From contig CBDDJS010000001.1 of NCBI GenBank assembly GCA_965229785.1, positions 2,170,001-2,234,000 of the forward strand: a stretch of DNA of 64,000 bases. Reading direction: 5' to 3'. Positions 55,574 to 64,000 of this stretch are shown in pieces. Numbering within the stretch: the first letter of the stretch is position 1; each line of letters opens with the position of its first letter. Position numbers and translations under genes: made by a program. A model generated the notes under the pieces. That model saw nothing but the letters and a program-made list of their open reading frames with translations. It was not told where the DNA came from and did no database searches. The DNA comes from JAWPMT01 sp965229785. Its GTDB lineage: Bacteria; Bacteroidota; Bacteroidia; Cytophagales; Cyclobacteriaceae.

Positions 55574-57511
55574 CTAAACCGCGCTGGCTTCCTTGAAATA
55601 GCTCACAAAATCCTCCTGAGACTTGGATCCAAGGTCACCTTTACCATGTTGTCTGATAGAAAGCGTACCATCCGCAGCCTCCTTCTCACCTACGATCAAC
55701 ATGTACGGGATCTTCTTTAGTTCCGCATCACGGATTTTCTTCCCGATCTTCTCATCGCGCTCGTCGATCGATCCACGAATGTCATGCTCCTGCAAGCCTC
55801 GGAAGACCTCCTGAGCATAATCGTGGTACTTCTCAGAGATAGGCAGGATCGCGAATTGCTCCGGAGCCAACCACAATGGAAAATTACCCGCTGTATTTTC
55901 AATCAGGATACCAATGAATCGCTCCATTGAACCGAATGGCGCTCGGTGGATCATCACCGGCCGGTGTTTTTGGTTATCCGTTCCGGTATACTCTAATTCG
56001 AATCGCTGTGGCAAATTATAATCGACCTGGATCGTGCCCATCTGCCAGCTCCTACCCAACGCATCCTTTACCATAAAATCCAGCTTCGGACCGTAGAAAG
56101 CAGCCTCACCCAATTCTACGACGGTGTTCAACCCTTTCTCATCTGCTACTTCCTGGATTTCTCGCTCCGCACGATCCCAATCTTCGTCCTTACCAATGTA
56201 CTTATCAGGGTTCTCAGGATCCCTCAGAGATACTTGTGCAGTAAATTCTCCAAAATCCAGGGCCTTCAAAACGTACATGACCAGATCGATCACTTTGGCA
56301 AACTCTTCTTTAACCTGATCCGGACGGCAGAAAATATGGGCATCATCCTGCGTAAAGCCCCTTACACGTGTCAGCCCATGCAACTCACCACTCTGTTCGT
56401 ACCTATAAACAGTACCGAACTCTGCATATCGCAGCGGTAGATCTTTGTAAGACCTGGGCTTCGCTTTATATATCTCGCAGTGATGTGGGCAATTCATTGG
56501 TTTTAGCAAGAACTCTTCATCCTCATTTGGAGTATGGATCGGCTGGAAAGAGTCTTCTCCATATTTGGCATAATGACCTGAAGTGACATAGAGATCTTTG
56601 CTCCCGATATGTGGAGACACCACCTGATCATAGCCTGCTCGTATCTGTGCTTTGCGCATGAAGTTCTCCAACCGCTCTCTCAATACTGCTCCTTTGGGTA
56701 ACCACAGAGGTAACCCTTTTCCAACTCTTTCAGAGAAAGTGAACAAGTCGAGCTCCTTACCCAACTTTCGGTGATCTCTCTTCTTGGCCTCCTCGAGCAT
56801 TTCGAGGTGCTCCTTCAGCTCCTTTTGTTTGGGAAAGGTAATTCCATAAAGTCGCGTCAATTGCTTACGCTTCTCGTCTCCTCTCCAGAAGGCTCCAGCT
56901 ATATTTAGGATCTTAGCCGCCTTAATGGTCCCTGTATTAGGAATATGAGGTCCGCGGCATAAATCCGTAAAATTCCCCTGTTGATAGAATGTGATCGTGC
57001 CATCTTCAAGCTCATCGATTAATTCAAGCTTGTATTCATCCCCTTTTTCCTCAAAATACTTGATAGCGTCTGCCTTGCTGACCTCCGTTCTTACGTAGGT
57101 GTTCTTCTGCTTTGCCAGCTCCAGCATCTTATTTTCCAATTCCGCCAGATCCTCTGAATTGAATTTTTGATCACCAAAATCTACATCATAATAGAATCCC
57201 GCATCAATGGCCGGACCTATTCCAAATTTGATCCCGGGGTAAAGCGCTTCCAGTGCTTCCGCCATCAGGTGAGCAGATGAATGCCACATGGTCGCTTTTC
57301 CATCCTTATCATTCCAGGTCAGCAATTGCACCGTCGCATCCGTGGTAATTGGACGGGTAGCATCCACTACCTCTCCGTTTACTTTGGCGGCCAAAACATT
57401 TCTGGCCAACCCTTCACTGATACTCAATGCTACGTCCATGGCAGTTGATCCACTGGCATAGCTCCTCTCGCTCCCATCCGGGAGTGTCACGGTAATGTGC
57501 TCCTGGCTCAT
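55574..57511 (-). CDS. thrS: Threonine--tRNA ligase
   Basis: A 645-residue class II synthetase. Residues 1-62 are the TGS domain, and the editing domain has H77 and H81 (WHSSAHLMAEAL) with C185 and H189 (FTDLCRGPHIP). The catalytic core contains zinc ligand C341 (LKPMNCPHHCEIY) and motif 2 (GTVYRYEQSGELHGLTRVRGF-type layout). The anticodon-binding domain follows from about residue 545. It joins threonine to its tRNA and clears mischarged serine. The start lies directly after the TPR gene stop. Confidence 0.97.
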   Translation of the reverse strand: MSQEHITVTLPDGSERSYASGSTAMDVALSISEGLARNVLAAKVNGEVVDATRPITTDATVQLLTWNDKDGKATMWHSSAHLMAEALEALYPGIKFGIGPAIDAGFYYDVDFGDQKFNSEDLAELENKMLELAKQKNTYVRTEVSKADAIKYFEEKGDEYKLELIDELEDGTITFYQQGNFTDLCRGPHIPNTGTIKAAKILNIAGAFWRGDEKRKQLTRLYGITFPKQKELKEHLEMLEEAKKRDHRKLGKELDLFTFSERVGKGLPLWLPKGAVLRERLENFMRKAQIRAGYDQVVSPHIGSKDLYVTSGHYAKYGEDSFQPIHTPNEDEEFLLKPMNCPHHCEIYKAKPRSYKDLPLRYAEFGTVYRYEQSGELHGLTRVRGFTQDDAHIFCRPDQVKEEFAKVIDLVMYVLKALDFGEFTAQVSLRDPENPDKYIGKDEDWDRAEREIQEVADEKGLNTVVELGEAAFYGPKLDFMVKDALGRSWQMGTIQVDYNLPQRFELEYTGTDNQKHRPVMIHRAPFGSMERFIGILIENTAGNFPLWLAPEQFAILPISEKYHDYAQEVFRGLQEHDIRGSIDERDEKIGKKIRDAELKKIPYMLIVGEKEAADGTLSIRQHGKGDLGSKSQEDFVSYFKEASAV

Positions 57512-58582
57512 TTACTGTATTGCTTTTTTTGAATTTAAATTGATGGTAGGGATATCTTGATCTGCCTCCCTAATTCTCCGCAAATATGCAATTTTTCGGT
57601 TTACCAATTCGAGACTTTCTTTAGCCTCTTCGTGTGTTGAATCAATCTCAAGAATTTGATTGAAGGCTGATGCTGCACGATATACCCAGCCTCGACGGTC
57701 ATCTATTTTTCCCTTTCTTAATAATACGTCCAGGTCATTAGGGTCTGTAACCAAAATACGTTCCAGGCATATGACGGAAGAGTCTAATCTTTGCTCTACT
57801 AAATACCACGAATGCAGGGTCTCCAGATTTCCTCTCACAGGAATGGACCAAAGTAATTTTTTTGCTTCACCTGTCTGCCCCAAAGCATATAACGAGCGGG
57901 CTTTATAAGGTAGGGTCACATCTACTGTCCTGTCATCATATTCAGCGATCACGTTTAATACTTCGCTATAGGCACCATTGTGATAGGCAAGTGGAACATA
58001 GACATTCACAAAATCAGTGTTGTCTTGCATATCCTTTTTGACTTGCTGCAAATGATAAAGGCCCAATAATGAATCTCCAGCGATAAGGTATTCTTTACCT
58101 CCAAAAAAATGGTCTTCTTTGTTTCGTGGGGAGGTAAAAAAATTGCGTAACAGCACCTTGGCTTCCCCGAACCTTCCTACGCTATTGGCTGCGTTTATTT
58201 GATAATGCCACATCCAATCGGGGGTCTCATATCGTTCTTCTAATTCGTCACGAAGATCTAGTAGTGATTGAAACTTATTATTCTCAACATAGTAATCGGC
58301 GTATTTCTTCGCGACCACAGGCTCCAGTTCCAAAATTTGTTGTGCGTGGGCTACAGACTCACCTGCTTCCAGTGGCCAATCCAGCTTTTCATAGTAAGAC
58401 AGCTGTAATTCTATCAGGCTTATATTGTTTGGATCTTTTTCTAATTCTTCACCTAAACGGGATACTGCATTTTCATAGAACGATGCGGTAACCTGAGGAA
58501 TTCGAATACGATCCTCAGCAGATCTTAGTTCGCAACCAATAAATAAGCATAGCCATGGCAGGAAGAATGCCGATACCTTCAT
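57512..58582 (-). CDS. TPR-repeat lipoprotein
   Basis: The start at 58582 is chosen because it gives a lipoprotein signal MKVSAFFLPWLCLFIGC and sits one base after the upstream stop. An earlier in-frame ATG (58618) would overlap that gene. The 356-residue product is helical with TPR-like repeats (SVAHAQQILELEPVVAKKYA, AKVLLRNFFTSP, AASAFNQILEIDSTHEEAKE). It is probably an envelope scaffold. The stop is directly before the thrS start. Confidence 0.75.
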   Translation of the reverse strand: MKVSAFFLPWLCLFIGCELRSAEDRIRIPQVTASFYENAVSRLGEELEKDPNNISLIELQLSYYEKLDWPLEAGESVAHAQQILELEPVVAKKYADYYVENNKFQSLLDLRDELEERYETPDWMWHYQINAANSVGRFGEAKVLLRNFFTSPRNKEDHFFGGKEYLIAGDSLLGLYHLQQVKKDMQDNTDFVNVYVPLAYHNGAYSEVLNVIAEYDDRTVDVTLPYKARSLYALGQTGEAKKLLWSIPVRGNLETLHSWYLVEQRLDSSVICLERILVTDPNDLDVLLRKGKIDDRRGWVYRAASAFNQILEIDSTHEEAKESLELVNRKIAYLRRIREADQDIPTINLNSKKAIQ

Positions 58583-58583
58583 G

Positions 58584-61070
58584 CTACAAAATAAGCTGGA
58601 AACTGATCTTAACTCCAAACTTGTTAGCTCCCGGATTATCGAGATAGGTCAATCGATGAAAGAAATCAACTCGAGCCACTTTAAAGATATTTTCAATGCC
58701 GTAACCAAGTTCGACATATGGCTTACTTCCCAGGGTGTTGAATGGCTGAACCGGAGCTCCGTTCTCATCAACTACCAGATTTCGGTTCTCATCATTGATA
58801 CTTCCATACAGAATATTAGCATTAGCAACCAATCGCCATTTCAATTTGCGCAAAAGCGGAATATGATTCAGGATCAAACCTTCGAATGAGTGTCGATATC
58901 TCAATTCCGCATATCGATCTGCCGTGAAGTCAAAGAAATTCAACAAGTTGTAAGCGAAACTGACGTAAAACGGAGTTTCATTTCCTATGGTATTATATAG
59001 TAAGGGATAAGGAAGGTCACCGATGACCATCCCGGCGTTGAATTGGTATCGGGAAATCCCAAGAGAAGCCAGTTTTTGACGTTTCTCTATCCGCAGACCC
59101 AATTTATGGTATTCAAAATCGCTACCAAAAAGTCCTTTAATCCCATAAGTGTAAGTGAAAGTTACCGCAGGCCATTTTACAGTTCCCAGACTTACCCGCT
59201 CATTGTCGTTCATGACAAATATCTCGTCCTTACCCCAACGTGTACTGATTTTCACTTCAGTAATATCGAAATTACTACTGGTGGTCAGTGGGTCATTCAC
59301 CTCACTGGTACGGTAATTAAAATCAAATAGCGGAGTAAAAGACTGTTGCTTAAAATCAATGGTCTGCTGCCAGCCAGCCCTTAATTGCCGGGTAAGGGAA
59401 ACCCGATTCTTATTAAACAAAAATGGCTGCGTCAATGTCCCAAACCGACTAAAAGTATAAAAGAAACTTCCGCCCTGTATATCACGATTAAGTAGCCATA
59501 CCTGATCTACTTCTTTTTGCTTTTCAACCCGCAATTTGGTCCAGCGTTTTCGCGATAAAATAAAATCGCCATATACCTGAAACTTATGGCGTTCATCATC
59601 CAGGCCATAACCGTAATATCCGCCAAGGGTAAAATGCTTACTTAGGCCAATCCGGGTTTTACCTCCGATACCCAAGCGAACCCCTTCTATGTCATTGTTC
59701 CCAAAAAATGTACTGTAATGACCGATATCAAAATGATTATTCAACCTAAAGTATCCAGTTGCTGCAATTTTAGCCGCATCTGTCATTAATTTGATCATGG
59801 GGATGTATCGCAACGTATCAATCATTCGATACACGTTCATTTCCGTGGCGCTCAAAGTATCATGACGATGCTCTTGCCAATAGGACTCATCGTAGATCTG
59901 TACATCCTCCTCCATTGTTACAGGATTCTGATAGAACTGCAGATCTTTGGGCTCATTCACCACAAAATCCTTAGCAGAGATATAAAACTTGGCAATCAAG
60001 CCAGCCGTCTTCTTCGTGACCTGTGCCACATCCACCACAACCCGGGATTTTTCAGGCAACCAGGCTCCGGCTTCGGTTCTTTTCAGGTCCTGCTGAATTT
60101 TGATCCTTTCGATATAATTCAGGTTTGCGGATTTCCCCACAGAAGCATCAATTCGTTTAAGTGCATAATCATCCTTCGTGATCCACATCATTCCCCGAAA
60201 GGCCAAATCTTGCTCATTCTTCGGTTCAAATTCTATGCGATAGCAAAAATCTTCGCCGATGTACAGGCTATCTTCCAGATAATAATGATAGTTTCCTTTC
60301 CAGCCATTGGCTATTGGAGAAACAAACTCTTTGTTAACAATATTGAGCCAGTTTTGGTAAAAATTATACTCCTGCAAGGTCGACCCTATGACTTGAGAAG
60401 TCGTGGTTCCATCGGTTAGTCCTACCCCTCTTAATTTGGTCTTAATGACATTTTCATGCCGGTAAGTAGGATTGGTCCGGAAATAGTATCTGGAAATGGC
60501 TTCCGAAATGAAAATCGGTAAAATGGGCTTCCCATCTTCTCCTGCGATTTGCTCAATACTATCCAAAACAGAAGTGATCTTGCGAACCAATTTCCGATTC
60601 TTAAATTTTTCAGAAATATTATCAACATCGATCTCAATCTTGGTATAGCTTTCATACTCATAAGCTTCCAATGATCGCTTATCATTCTTTTTCTTGTTGT
60701 CGATGACATTTCGCATGATAGGCCAGGCTGGATTTTCACCAGCATAGACCACCACTTCTTCCAATTCGGTCAGGTTTTCATCTAATTGAAAATTTACGAT
60801 CTGCTCCTCTCCTCTCAGTATCGGTTTTTTCTTAGAAACATAACCAATATATCGAACTTCCAGAGAGTCCACTGCCGTTGTTGTGGTAACTTTAAAATTT
60901 CCGTCAAAATCCGTGATCCCTCCTTCGGTGGTACCCACGAAAAATACATTCGCGAATGGAATTGGCGTACCTGTTCGGGATTCTATGACTTTTCCGATGA
61001 TTGTTGTTTGAGTCTGCCCCGTGGCAGCAAAACAGGCCAAAAAAATGAGAAGGCTAGTAAGTGATTTCAC
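58584..61070 (-). CDS. DUF5686 outer-membrane-type protein with carboxypeptidase-like N domain
   Basis: An 828-residue protein with a signal peptide ending near FAATGQTQ. Residues 24-105 are a carboxypeptidase-regulatory-like sandwich (IIGKVIESRTGTPIPFANVF, GGITDFDGNFKV). The rest matches DUF5686: ENPAWPIMRNVIDNKKKND, SYTKIEIDVDNISEKFKNRK, and a C-terminal barrel of aromatic strands ending KISFQLIL. It resembles TonB-dependent receptors at the N domain but has no plug. It starts a co-directional run with the TPR gene and thrS. Confidence 0.88.
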   Translation of the reverse strand: MKSLTSLLIFLACFAATGQTQTTIIGKVIESRTGTPIPFANVFFVGTTEGGITDFDGNFKVTTTTAVDSLEVRYIGYVSKKKPILRGEEQIVNFQLDENLTELEEVVVYAGENPAWPIMRNVIDNKKKNDKRSLEAYEYESYTKIEIDVDNISEKFKNRKLVRKITSVLDSIEQIAGEDGKPILPIFISEAISRYYFRTNPTYRHENVIKTKLRGVGLTDGTTTSQVIGSTLQEYNFYQNWLNIVNKEFVSPIANGWKGNYHYYLEDSLYIGEDFCYRIEFEPKNEQDLAFRGMMWITKDDYALKRIDASVGKSANLNYIERIKIQQDLKRTEAGAWLPEKSRVVVDVAQVTKKTAGLIAKFYISAKDFVVNEPKDLQFYQNPVTMEEDVQIYDESYWQEHRHDTLSATEMNVYRMIDTLRYIPMIKLMTDAAKIAATGYFRLNNHFDIGHYSTFFGNNDIEGVRLGIGGKTRIGLSKHFTLGGYYGYGLDDERHKFQVYGDFILSRKRWTKLRVEKQKEVDQVWLLNRDIQGGSFFYTFSRFGTLTQPFLFNKNRVSLTRQLRAGWQQTIDFKQQSFTPLFDFNYRTSEVNDPLTTSSNFDITEVKISTRWGKDEIFVMNDNERVSLGTVKWPAVTFTYTYGIKGLFGSDFEYHKLGLRIEKRQKLASLGISRYQFNAGMVIGDLPYPLLYNTIGNETPFYVSFAYNLLNFFDFTADRYAELRYRHSFEGLILNHIPLLRKLKWRLVANANILYGSINDENRNLVVDENGAPVQPFNTLGSKPYVELGYGIENIFKVARVDFFHRLTYLDNPGANKFGVKISFQLIL

Positions 61071-61150
61071 GCGTTTTTGAGTTCCGACCTTTTATAACGC
61101 AAAAATGATGCAATGTGTGCAGGTGAGAATCAAAAAAGTGAAAATTCGTA

Positions 61151-61927
61151 TTATGTAAGACCTTTTTTTAAATCTTTAACATCAAGGCGTACTTCTTTTA
61201 CCAAATTCGTAAGCTGTTCGAGCGAGATTTCCTCTGCTGCATCGGGATCGGGGAACTCAATGCTAATGTAGGCTTTTGCTTCCCATATCTCTTCTACTGA
61301 TTCGGGATCCGTCTCATACGGAGAATACGCTTTGTTATCAGATACCAGAAATAGCTTACCTTTTTCATCGATGTAATTGAAGACCCGCTTGTAAACAATG
61401 CCCTCCAATCTTGTGATCAGGATATAGGTCTTACCATTTTTTATGTCGTTGGCCGACTCGATGTATTTTCCTATAACAATTGTACCTGAAGCCAATGGCA
61501 ACATGGAATCACCCTGGATCTCAAATGCACGATAGGTTGCGTTTTTGGGCAAGACGGGGAGTTGGAATTTAGGGAGTTCTGTTACAAATTCAGGGTCAGC
61601 ATATCCATTTAAATATCCGGCAGCAGCTTTCTGCGGTACTAATTCAATGTTCTCATTGTCTTGTTCATCTACGGTGATCGAAAGAACTTTCACAGGTTTC
61701 TGCGAGGGAGAGATATGTCCTTTGGTCAAGTCATCATTGATCAATGCATCTGTCGAAACTTCCAATGCTTCCGCTATCGCCACTAAAGTTTGTAACCGGG
61801 GCTCAGCTCTTGCTTCTTCGTAGGCTCCAATCAATGATCGTTTGATCCCCACCTTTTGAGCAAACTGCTCCTGGGTATAACCCATTTTTTTCCGAAGAGA
61901 TTTTATGTTATTGGCAATGACAGACAT
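61151..61927 (-). CDS. LexA-like HTH/S24 self-cleaving repressor
   Basis: A 258-residue protein. Residues 5-62 are an XRE helix-turn-helix (SLRKKMGYTQEQFAQKVGIK). The S24 domain has catalytic S141 (IQGDSMLPLASG) and K180 (EGIVYKRV), and the likely cleavage site is A103-G104 in QKAAAGYLNG. This is the layout of repressors such as LexA or phage CI, which cut themselves when RecA filaments form. It lies in a cluster with a small protein gene and divergent DNA polymerase IV, which suggests it controls them. Confidence 0.9.
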   Translation of the reverse strand: MSVIANNIKSLRKKMGYTQEQFAQKVGIKRSLIGAYEEARAEPRLQTLVAIAEALEVSTDALINDDLTKGHISPSQKPVKVLSITVDEQDNENIELVPQKAAAGYLNGYADPEFVTELPKFQLPVLPKNATYRAFEIQGDSMLPLASGTIVIGKYIESANDIKNGKTYILITRLEGIVYKRVFNYIDEKGKLFLVSDNKAYSPYETDPESVEEIWEAKAYISIEFPDPDAAEEISLEQLTNLVKEVRLDVKDLKKGLT

Positions 61928-62008
61928 GATACTGTTGGAATAGATGTTTGAACTTCAATGTGATCAACAAAAATGATATAAATTATTAGACTTCACAGGA
62001 TCGTTTCA

Positions 62009-62344
62009 TCAAGCATCGAAAAATATAAAGCCCATATCTTCCTGAGACCTTTTCCCTATGGAGTACAAATGAATATGTTGAAAGTCTACTGACTCGTGTA
62101 TGGTATGCAGTCGGTCTTTGATACCATTGACCACACTTTTCAGGGTTTGATCCGACTCCACCAATACATATCCGTGTAGGTCTTTTTTATCACGAACCGT
62201 GGCATAAAATTTCACCTGACATTTACCTGAGCGAAGCTTTTTTGAACTGAGTTTCAATTTGTATCGATCGCTGAAAGTAATGTCAGCATCCACTGCCTCA
62301 AACTCTTTGATTTGCAGATCTGGGGAAAGATGACTTGCTACCAT
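62009..62344 (-). CDS. Small protein between repressor and dinB
   Basis: A 111-residue protein, mixed alpha/beta with basic patches (RYKLKLSSKKLRSGKCQVKFY, DKKDLHGYVLVESDQTLKSV). No family is recognised. It is divergent from dinB with a 92-base shared promoter region and precedes the repressor by about 80 bases. It may be part of the damage-response group by position. Confidence 0.65.
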   Translation of the reverse strand: MVASHLSPDLQIKEFEAVDADITFSDRYKLKLSSKKLRSGKCQVKFYATVRDKKDLHGYVLVESDQTLKSVVNGIKDRLHTIHESVDFQHIHLYSIGKRSQEDMGFIFFDA

Positions 62345-62355
62345 TTGCTATATAT

Positions 62356-62423
62356 ATTAGTATTTTGAGTGACTAATTTAGCATAAATCTTCTTTTATTT
62401 CACATTTATACTAAATATTTTAG
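62356..62423. promoter_or_regulatory. Divergent promoter region with candidate operators
   Basis: Between the small protein gene and dinB, ATTAGT (62356-62361) and ACTAAT (62372-62377) are perfect inverted arms ten bases apart. CTAAA-TAT-TTTAG (62411-62423) is a second palindrome 13 bases before the dinB start. The shared CTAA core suggests binding sites for the S24 repressor. Confidence 0.5.
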
Positions 62424-62436
62424 CAAAAAGAACGAA

Positions 62437-63639
62437 ATGATTGAAGCGAACGACGACAAAAGAGCCATCATACACATGGACCTGGACGCCTTTTTCGTTT
62501 CCGTGGAATGCCTACGGGACGAACGTTTAAAAGGCATACCTCTGATCATTGGTGGAAAGGACGGACGAGGAGTAGTAACATCTTGTAGCTACGAAGCCAG
62601 AAAGTTTGGCGTGCATTCTGCAATGCCCACACGACTTGCTCTGCAACTCTGCCCCGATGCCAAAGTAATATCCGGTGACATGGAATCTTATAGCTATCAT
62701 TCCCGAATGGTCACTGAAATTATCCAGGAAGATGCTCCCGTTTTTGAGAAGTCGTCAATCGATGAATTTTATGTAGACGCTTCTGGTATGGATCGGTTTT
62801 TCGGCACATTTCAATGGGCGCAACAGCTTCGTCAAAGGATTATCCGCGAAACCGGCCTGACCATATCAATGGGTATGTCAACGAACAAACTGGTCGCCAA
62901 AGTCGCCACAGGAGAATTCAAACCCAATGGAGAAAAACATGTGGAAAGGGGAAAAGAAAGTGAGTTCCTTTCTCCCCTTCCTGTGCGAAAGATTCCTTCG
63001 ATCGGACCCAAGACCACTCTGTTCCTCGCAGAAATGGGTGTCACGCATGTGCACATTCTCAGAAAAATGCCTCTGAAGTTATTGGAAAAAGCCTTCGGGA
63101 AAAATGGAAAATCACTTTGGCTCAAAGCACAGGGCATAGACCACACACCTATACATCAGTACGAAGAACGAAAATCCATCTCTACCGAATGTACTTTTAT
63201 GGAAGACTCCATTGATATTCCAAAGATGAAGTCCATGCTTACGGCCATGGTTGAAAGGTTATGCCATCAGCTCCGTGAAGAAAATAAATTGACAGCTTGT
63301 GTTACCGTAAAGATCCGATACGCCAATTTCGATACAGAAACCAAACAGAAGCACATTGCGTACTCAGCCTCCGATCAGGTCGTGCTTCAAACCGTATTAA
63401 GATTGTATGATTTACTTTATAGTCGCAGAATGAGACTGAGGCTAGTGGGCGTACGACTTAGTGATTTGGTCCATGGTAATCATCAGATCGACCTTTTTGA
63501 AGACACACAGGAAACTTTGCAACTGTATCAGGCTTTGGACCATATAAAAACGTTACATGGACCACACAAGATTATTCGGGCCTCCACACTGGGATTAGAT
63601 AGTCGCATTCGCATGAGTAGAAACGCCTTTCAGGCCTAA
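62437..63639 (+). CDS. dinB: DNA polymerase IV (Y family)
   Basis: A 400-residue Y-family translesion polymerase. Catalytic acids are D15 in HMDLDAFFVSVE and D109-E110 in SSIDEFYVD. The thumb HhH region follows (VRKIPSIGPKTTLFLAEMG), then the little finger. A clamp-binding motif QIDLF begins at residue 350, so it should bind the DNA sliding clamp. It copies past damaged bases with low fidelity. It is divergent from a small protein and an S24 repressor. Confidence 0.96.
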   Translation: MIEANDDKRAIIHMDLDAFFVSVECLRDERLKGIPLIIGGKDGRGVVTSCSYEARKFGVHSAMPTRLALQLCPDAKVISGDMESYSYHSRMVTEIIQEDAPVFEKSSIDEFYVDASGMDRFFGTFQWAQQLRQRIIRETGLTISMGMSTNKLVAKVATGEFKPNGEKHVERGKESEFLSPLPVRKIPSIGPKTTLFLAEMGVTHVHILRKMPLKLLEKAFGKNGKSLWLKAQGIDHTPIHQYEERKSISTECTFMEDSIDIPKMKSMLTAMVERLCHQLREENKLTACVTVKIRYANFDTETKQKHIAYSASDQVVLQTVLRLYDLLYSRRMRLRLVGVRLSDLVHGNHQIDLFEDTQETLQLYQALDHIKTLHGPHKIIRASTLGLDSRIRMSRNAFQA

Positions 63640-63681
63640 TTGAAACCCCACTGATTTAATTGAAGTGCAAATCATTTTTTA

Positions 63682-63713
63682 TTTTGAAACCACCTAAAAT
63701 ATCGCTATTCTTG
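63682..63713 (+). promoter_or_regulatory. Promoter of the TM2 gene
   Basis: TTTTG (63682-63686), 19 bases, then TATTCTTG (63706-63713) match the Bacteroidota consensus with one change in the -7 box. The start codon follows at 63747. Confidence 0.7.
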
Positions 63714-63746
63714 AGATCGAATAACTTTTATTAAATCACTAATTCT

Positions 63747-64000
63747 ATGAAAAAAATCCTATCTGTACTAGTACTGGTCTTCGTCGGATACATGGGAACT
63801 GCCGCCAGCAGTGATTACTTTGTAAATGATGCGGAAGTAGAGCATGTGCTAACGACTTCTGTGATCAATGACCTGAATACTACTGAATTTGATCTACAAA
63901 CTGCATTGGCAACTACTTCAGTAAAAGCTGATAAAAGTGTTGCTGTTTCTGCTATCCTGGCCTGGTTCCTCGGAGGTCTTGCGATTCACAGGGTATACCT
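63747..64000 (+). CDS. TM2-domain protein, truncated by the window end
   Basis: The gene begins ATG at 63747 and runs off the window after 84 codons. The signal peptide is MKKILSVLVLVFVGYMGTAA. A polar segment follows, then the start of a TM2 domain: VAVSAILAWFLGGLAIHRVYL, split here as AILAWFLGGL and HRVYL. TM2 proteins have two helices joined by a short turn. The function in bacteria is unknown. The rest lies outside the window. Confidence 0.85.
   Translation, partial: MKKILSVLVLVFVGYMGTAASSDYFVNDAEVEHVLTTSVINDLNTTEFDLQTALATTSVKADKSVAVSAILAWFLGGLAIHRVY

Overview
The window looks like chromosomal DNA from a marine-type member of the Bacteroidota, probably order Cytophagales. The signs are a secreted protein with a type IX sorting tail, DUF5916 and DUF5686 beta-barrel proteins, hybrid propeller histidine kinases, PVC-type cytochrome dehydrogenases, PadR-linked FtsX permeases with N-terminal prefix domains, promoters of the TTG-N19-TAnnTTTG type, and almost no Shine-Dalgarno sequences. 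No phage, CRISPR array, tRNA or rRNA gene was seen.

Layout. 1-1.5 kb: a complete ISL3/ISAon1-type insertion sequence (10-1429) with an exact 8-bp target duplication, next to an orphan end of a related element and a probable structured small RNA on the minus strand. 1.8-14 kb: a Cys-rich lipoprotein and two PadR/ABC-permease operons, separated by minus-strand genes (HD-domain protein, sorted surface protein, TfoX-like protein, lipoprotein, DUF5916 protein). 14-22 kb: sulfatase, Mrr-like nuclease abutting glutaminase, HExxH metallopeptidase, SDR, YCII and NADAR proteins. 22-30 kb: PVC-type cytochrome dehydrogenase, ThuA-like lipoprotein, sugar-type MFS permease and beta-phosphoglucomutase-like HAD enzyme, which look like carbohydrate oxidation and uptake. 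30-36 kb: two large sensor kinases and a single-domain response regulator, all on the minus strand.

36.3-43.1 kb holds the most interesting system: a complete, tightly overlapping eboABCDEF operon followed by a small four-helix membrane protein. In Nostoc punctiforme the ebo genes are needed to move a scytonemin precursor to the periplasm. The compound handled in Bacteroidota is unknown, and no biosynthetic genes lie next to the operon here.

43-54 kb: a second PVC-type dehydrogenase with a fused SGNH domain, an alpha/beta hydrolase, an aldolase/SDR fusion, a response regulator, type II glutamine synthetase and gamma-glutamyltransferase. At 53908-54135 lies a 228-bp miniature element sharing both ends with the insertion sequence and flanked by a 7/8 matched target duplication. 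54-61 kb: the translation cluster thrS-infC-rpmI-rplT, with infC apparently starting at a rare AUC codon behind a strong Shine-Dalgarno sequence, preceded by a TPR lipoprotein and a DUF5686 protein. 61-64 kb: a LexA-like self-cleaving repressor and a small protein divergent from DNA polymerase IV, then a truncated TM2-domain gene at the window edge.
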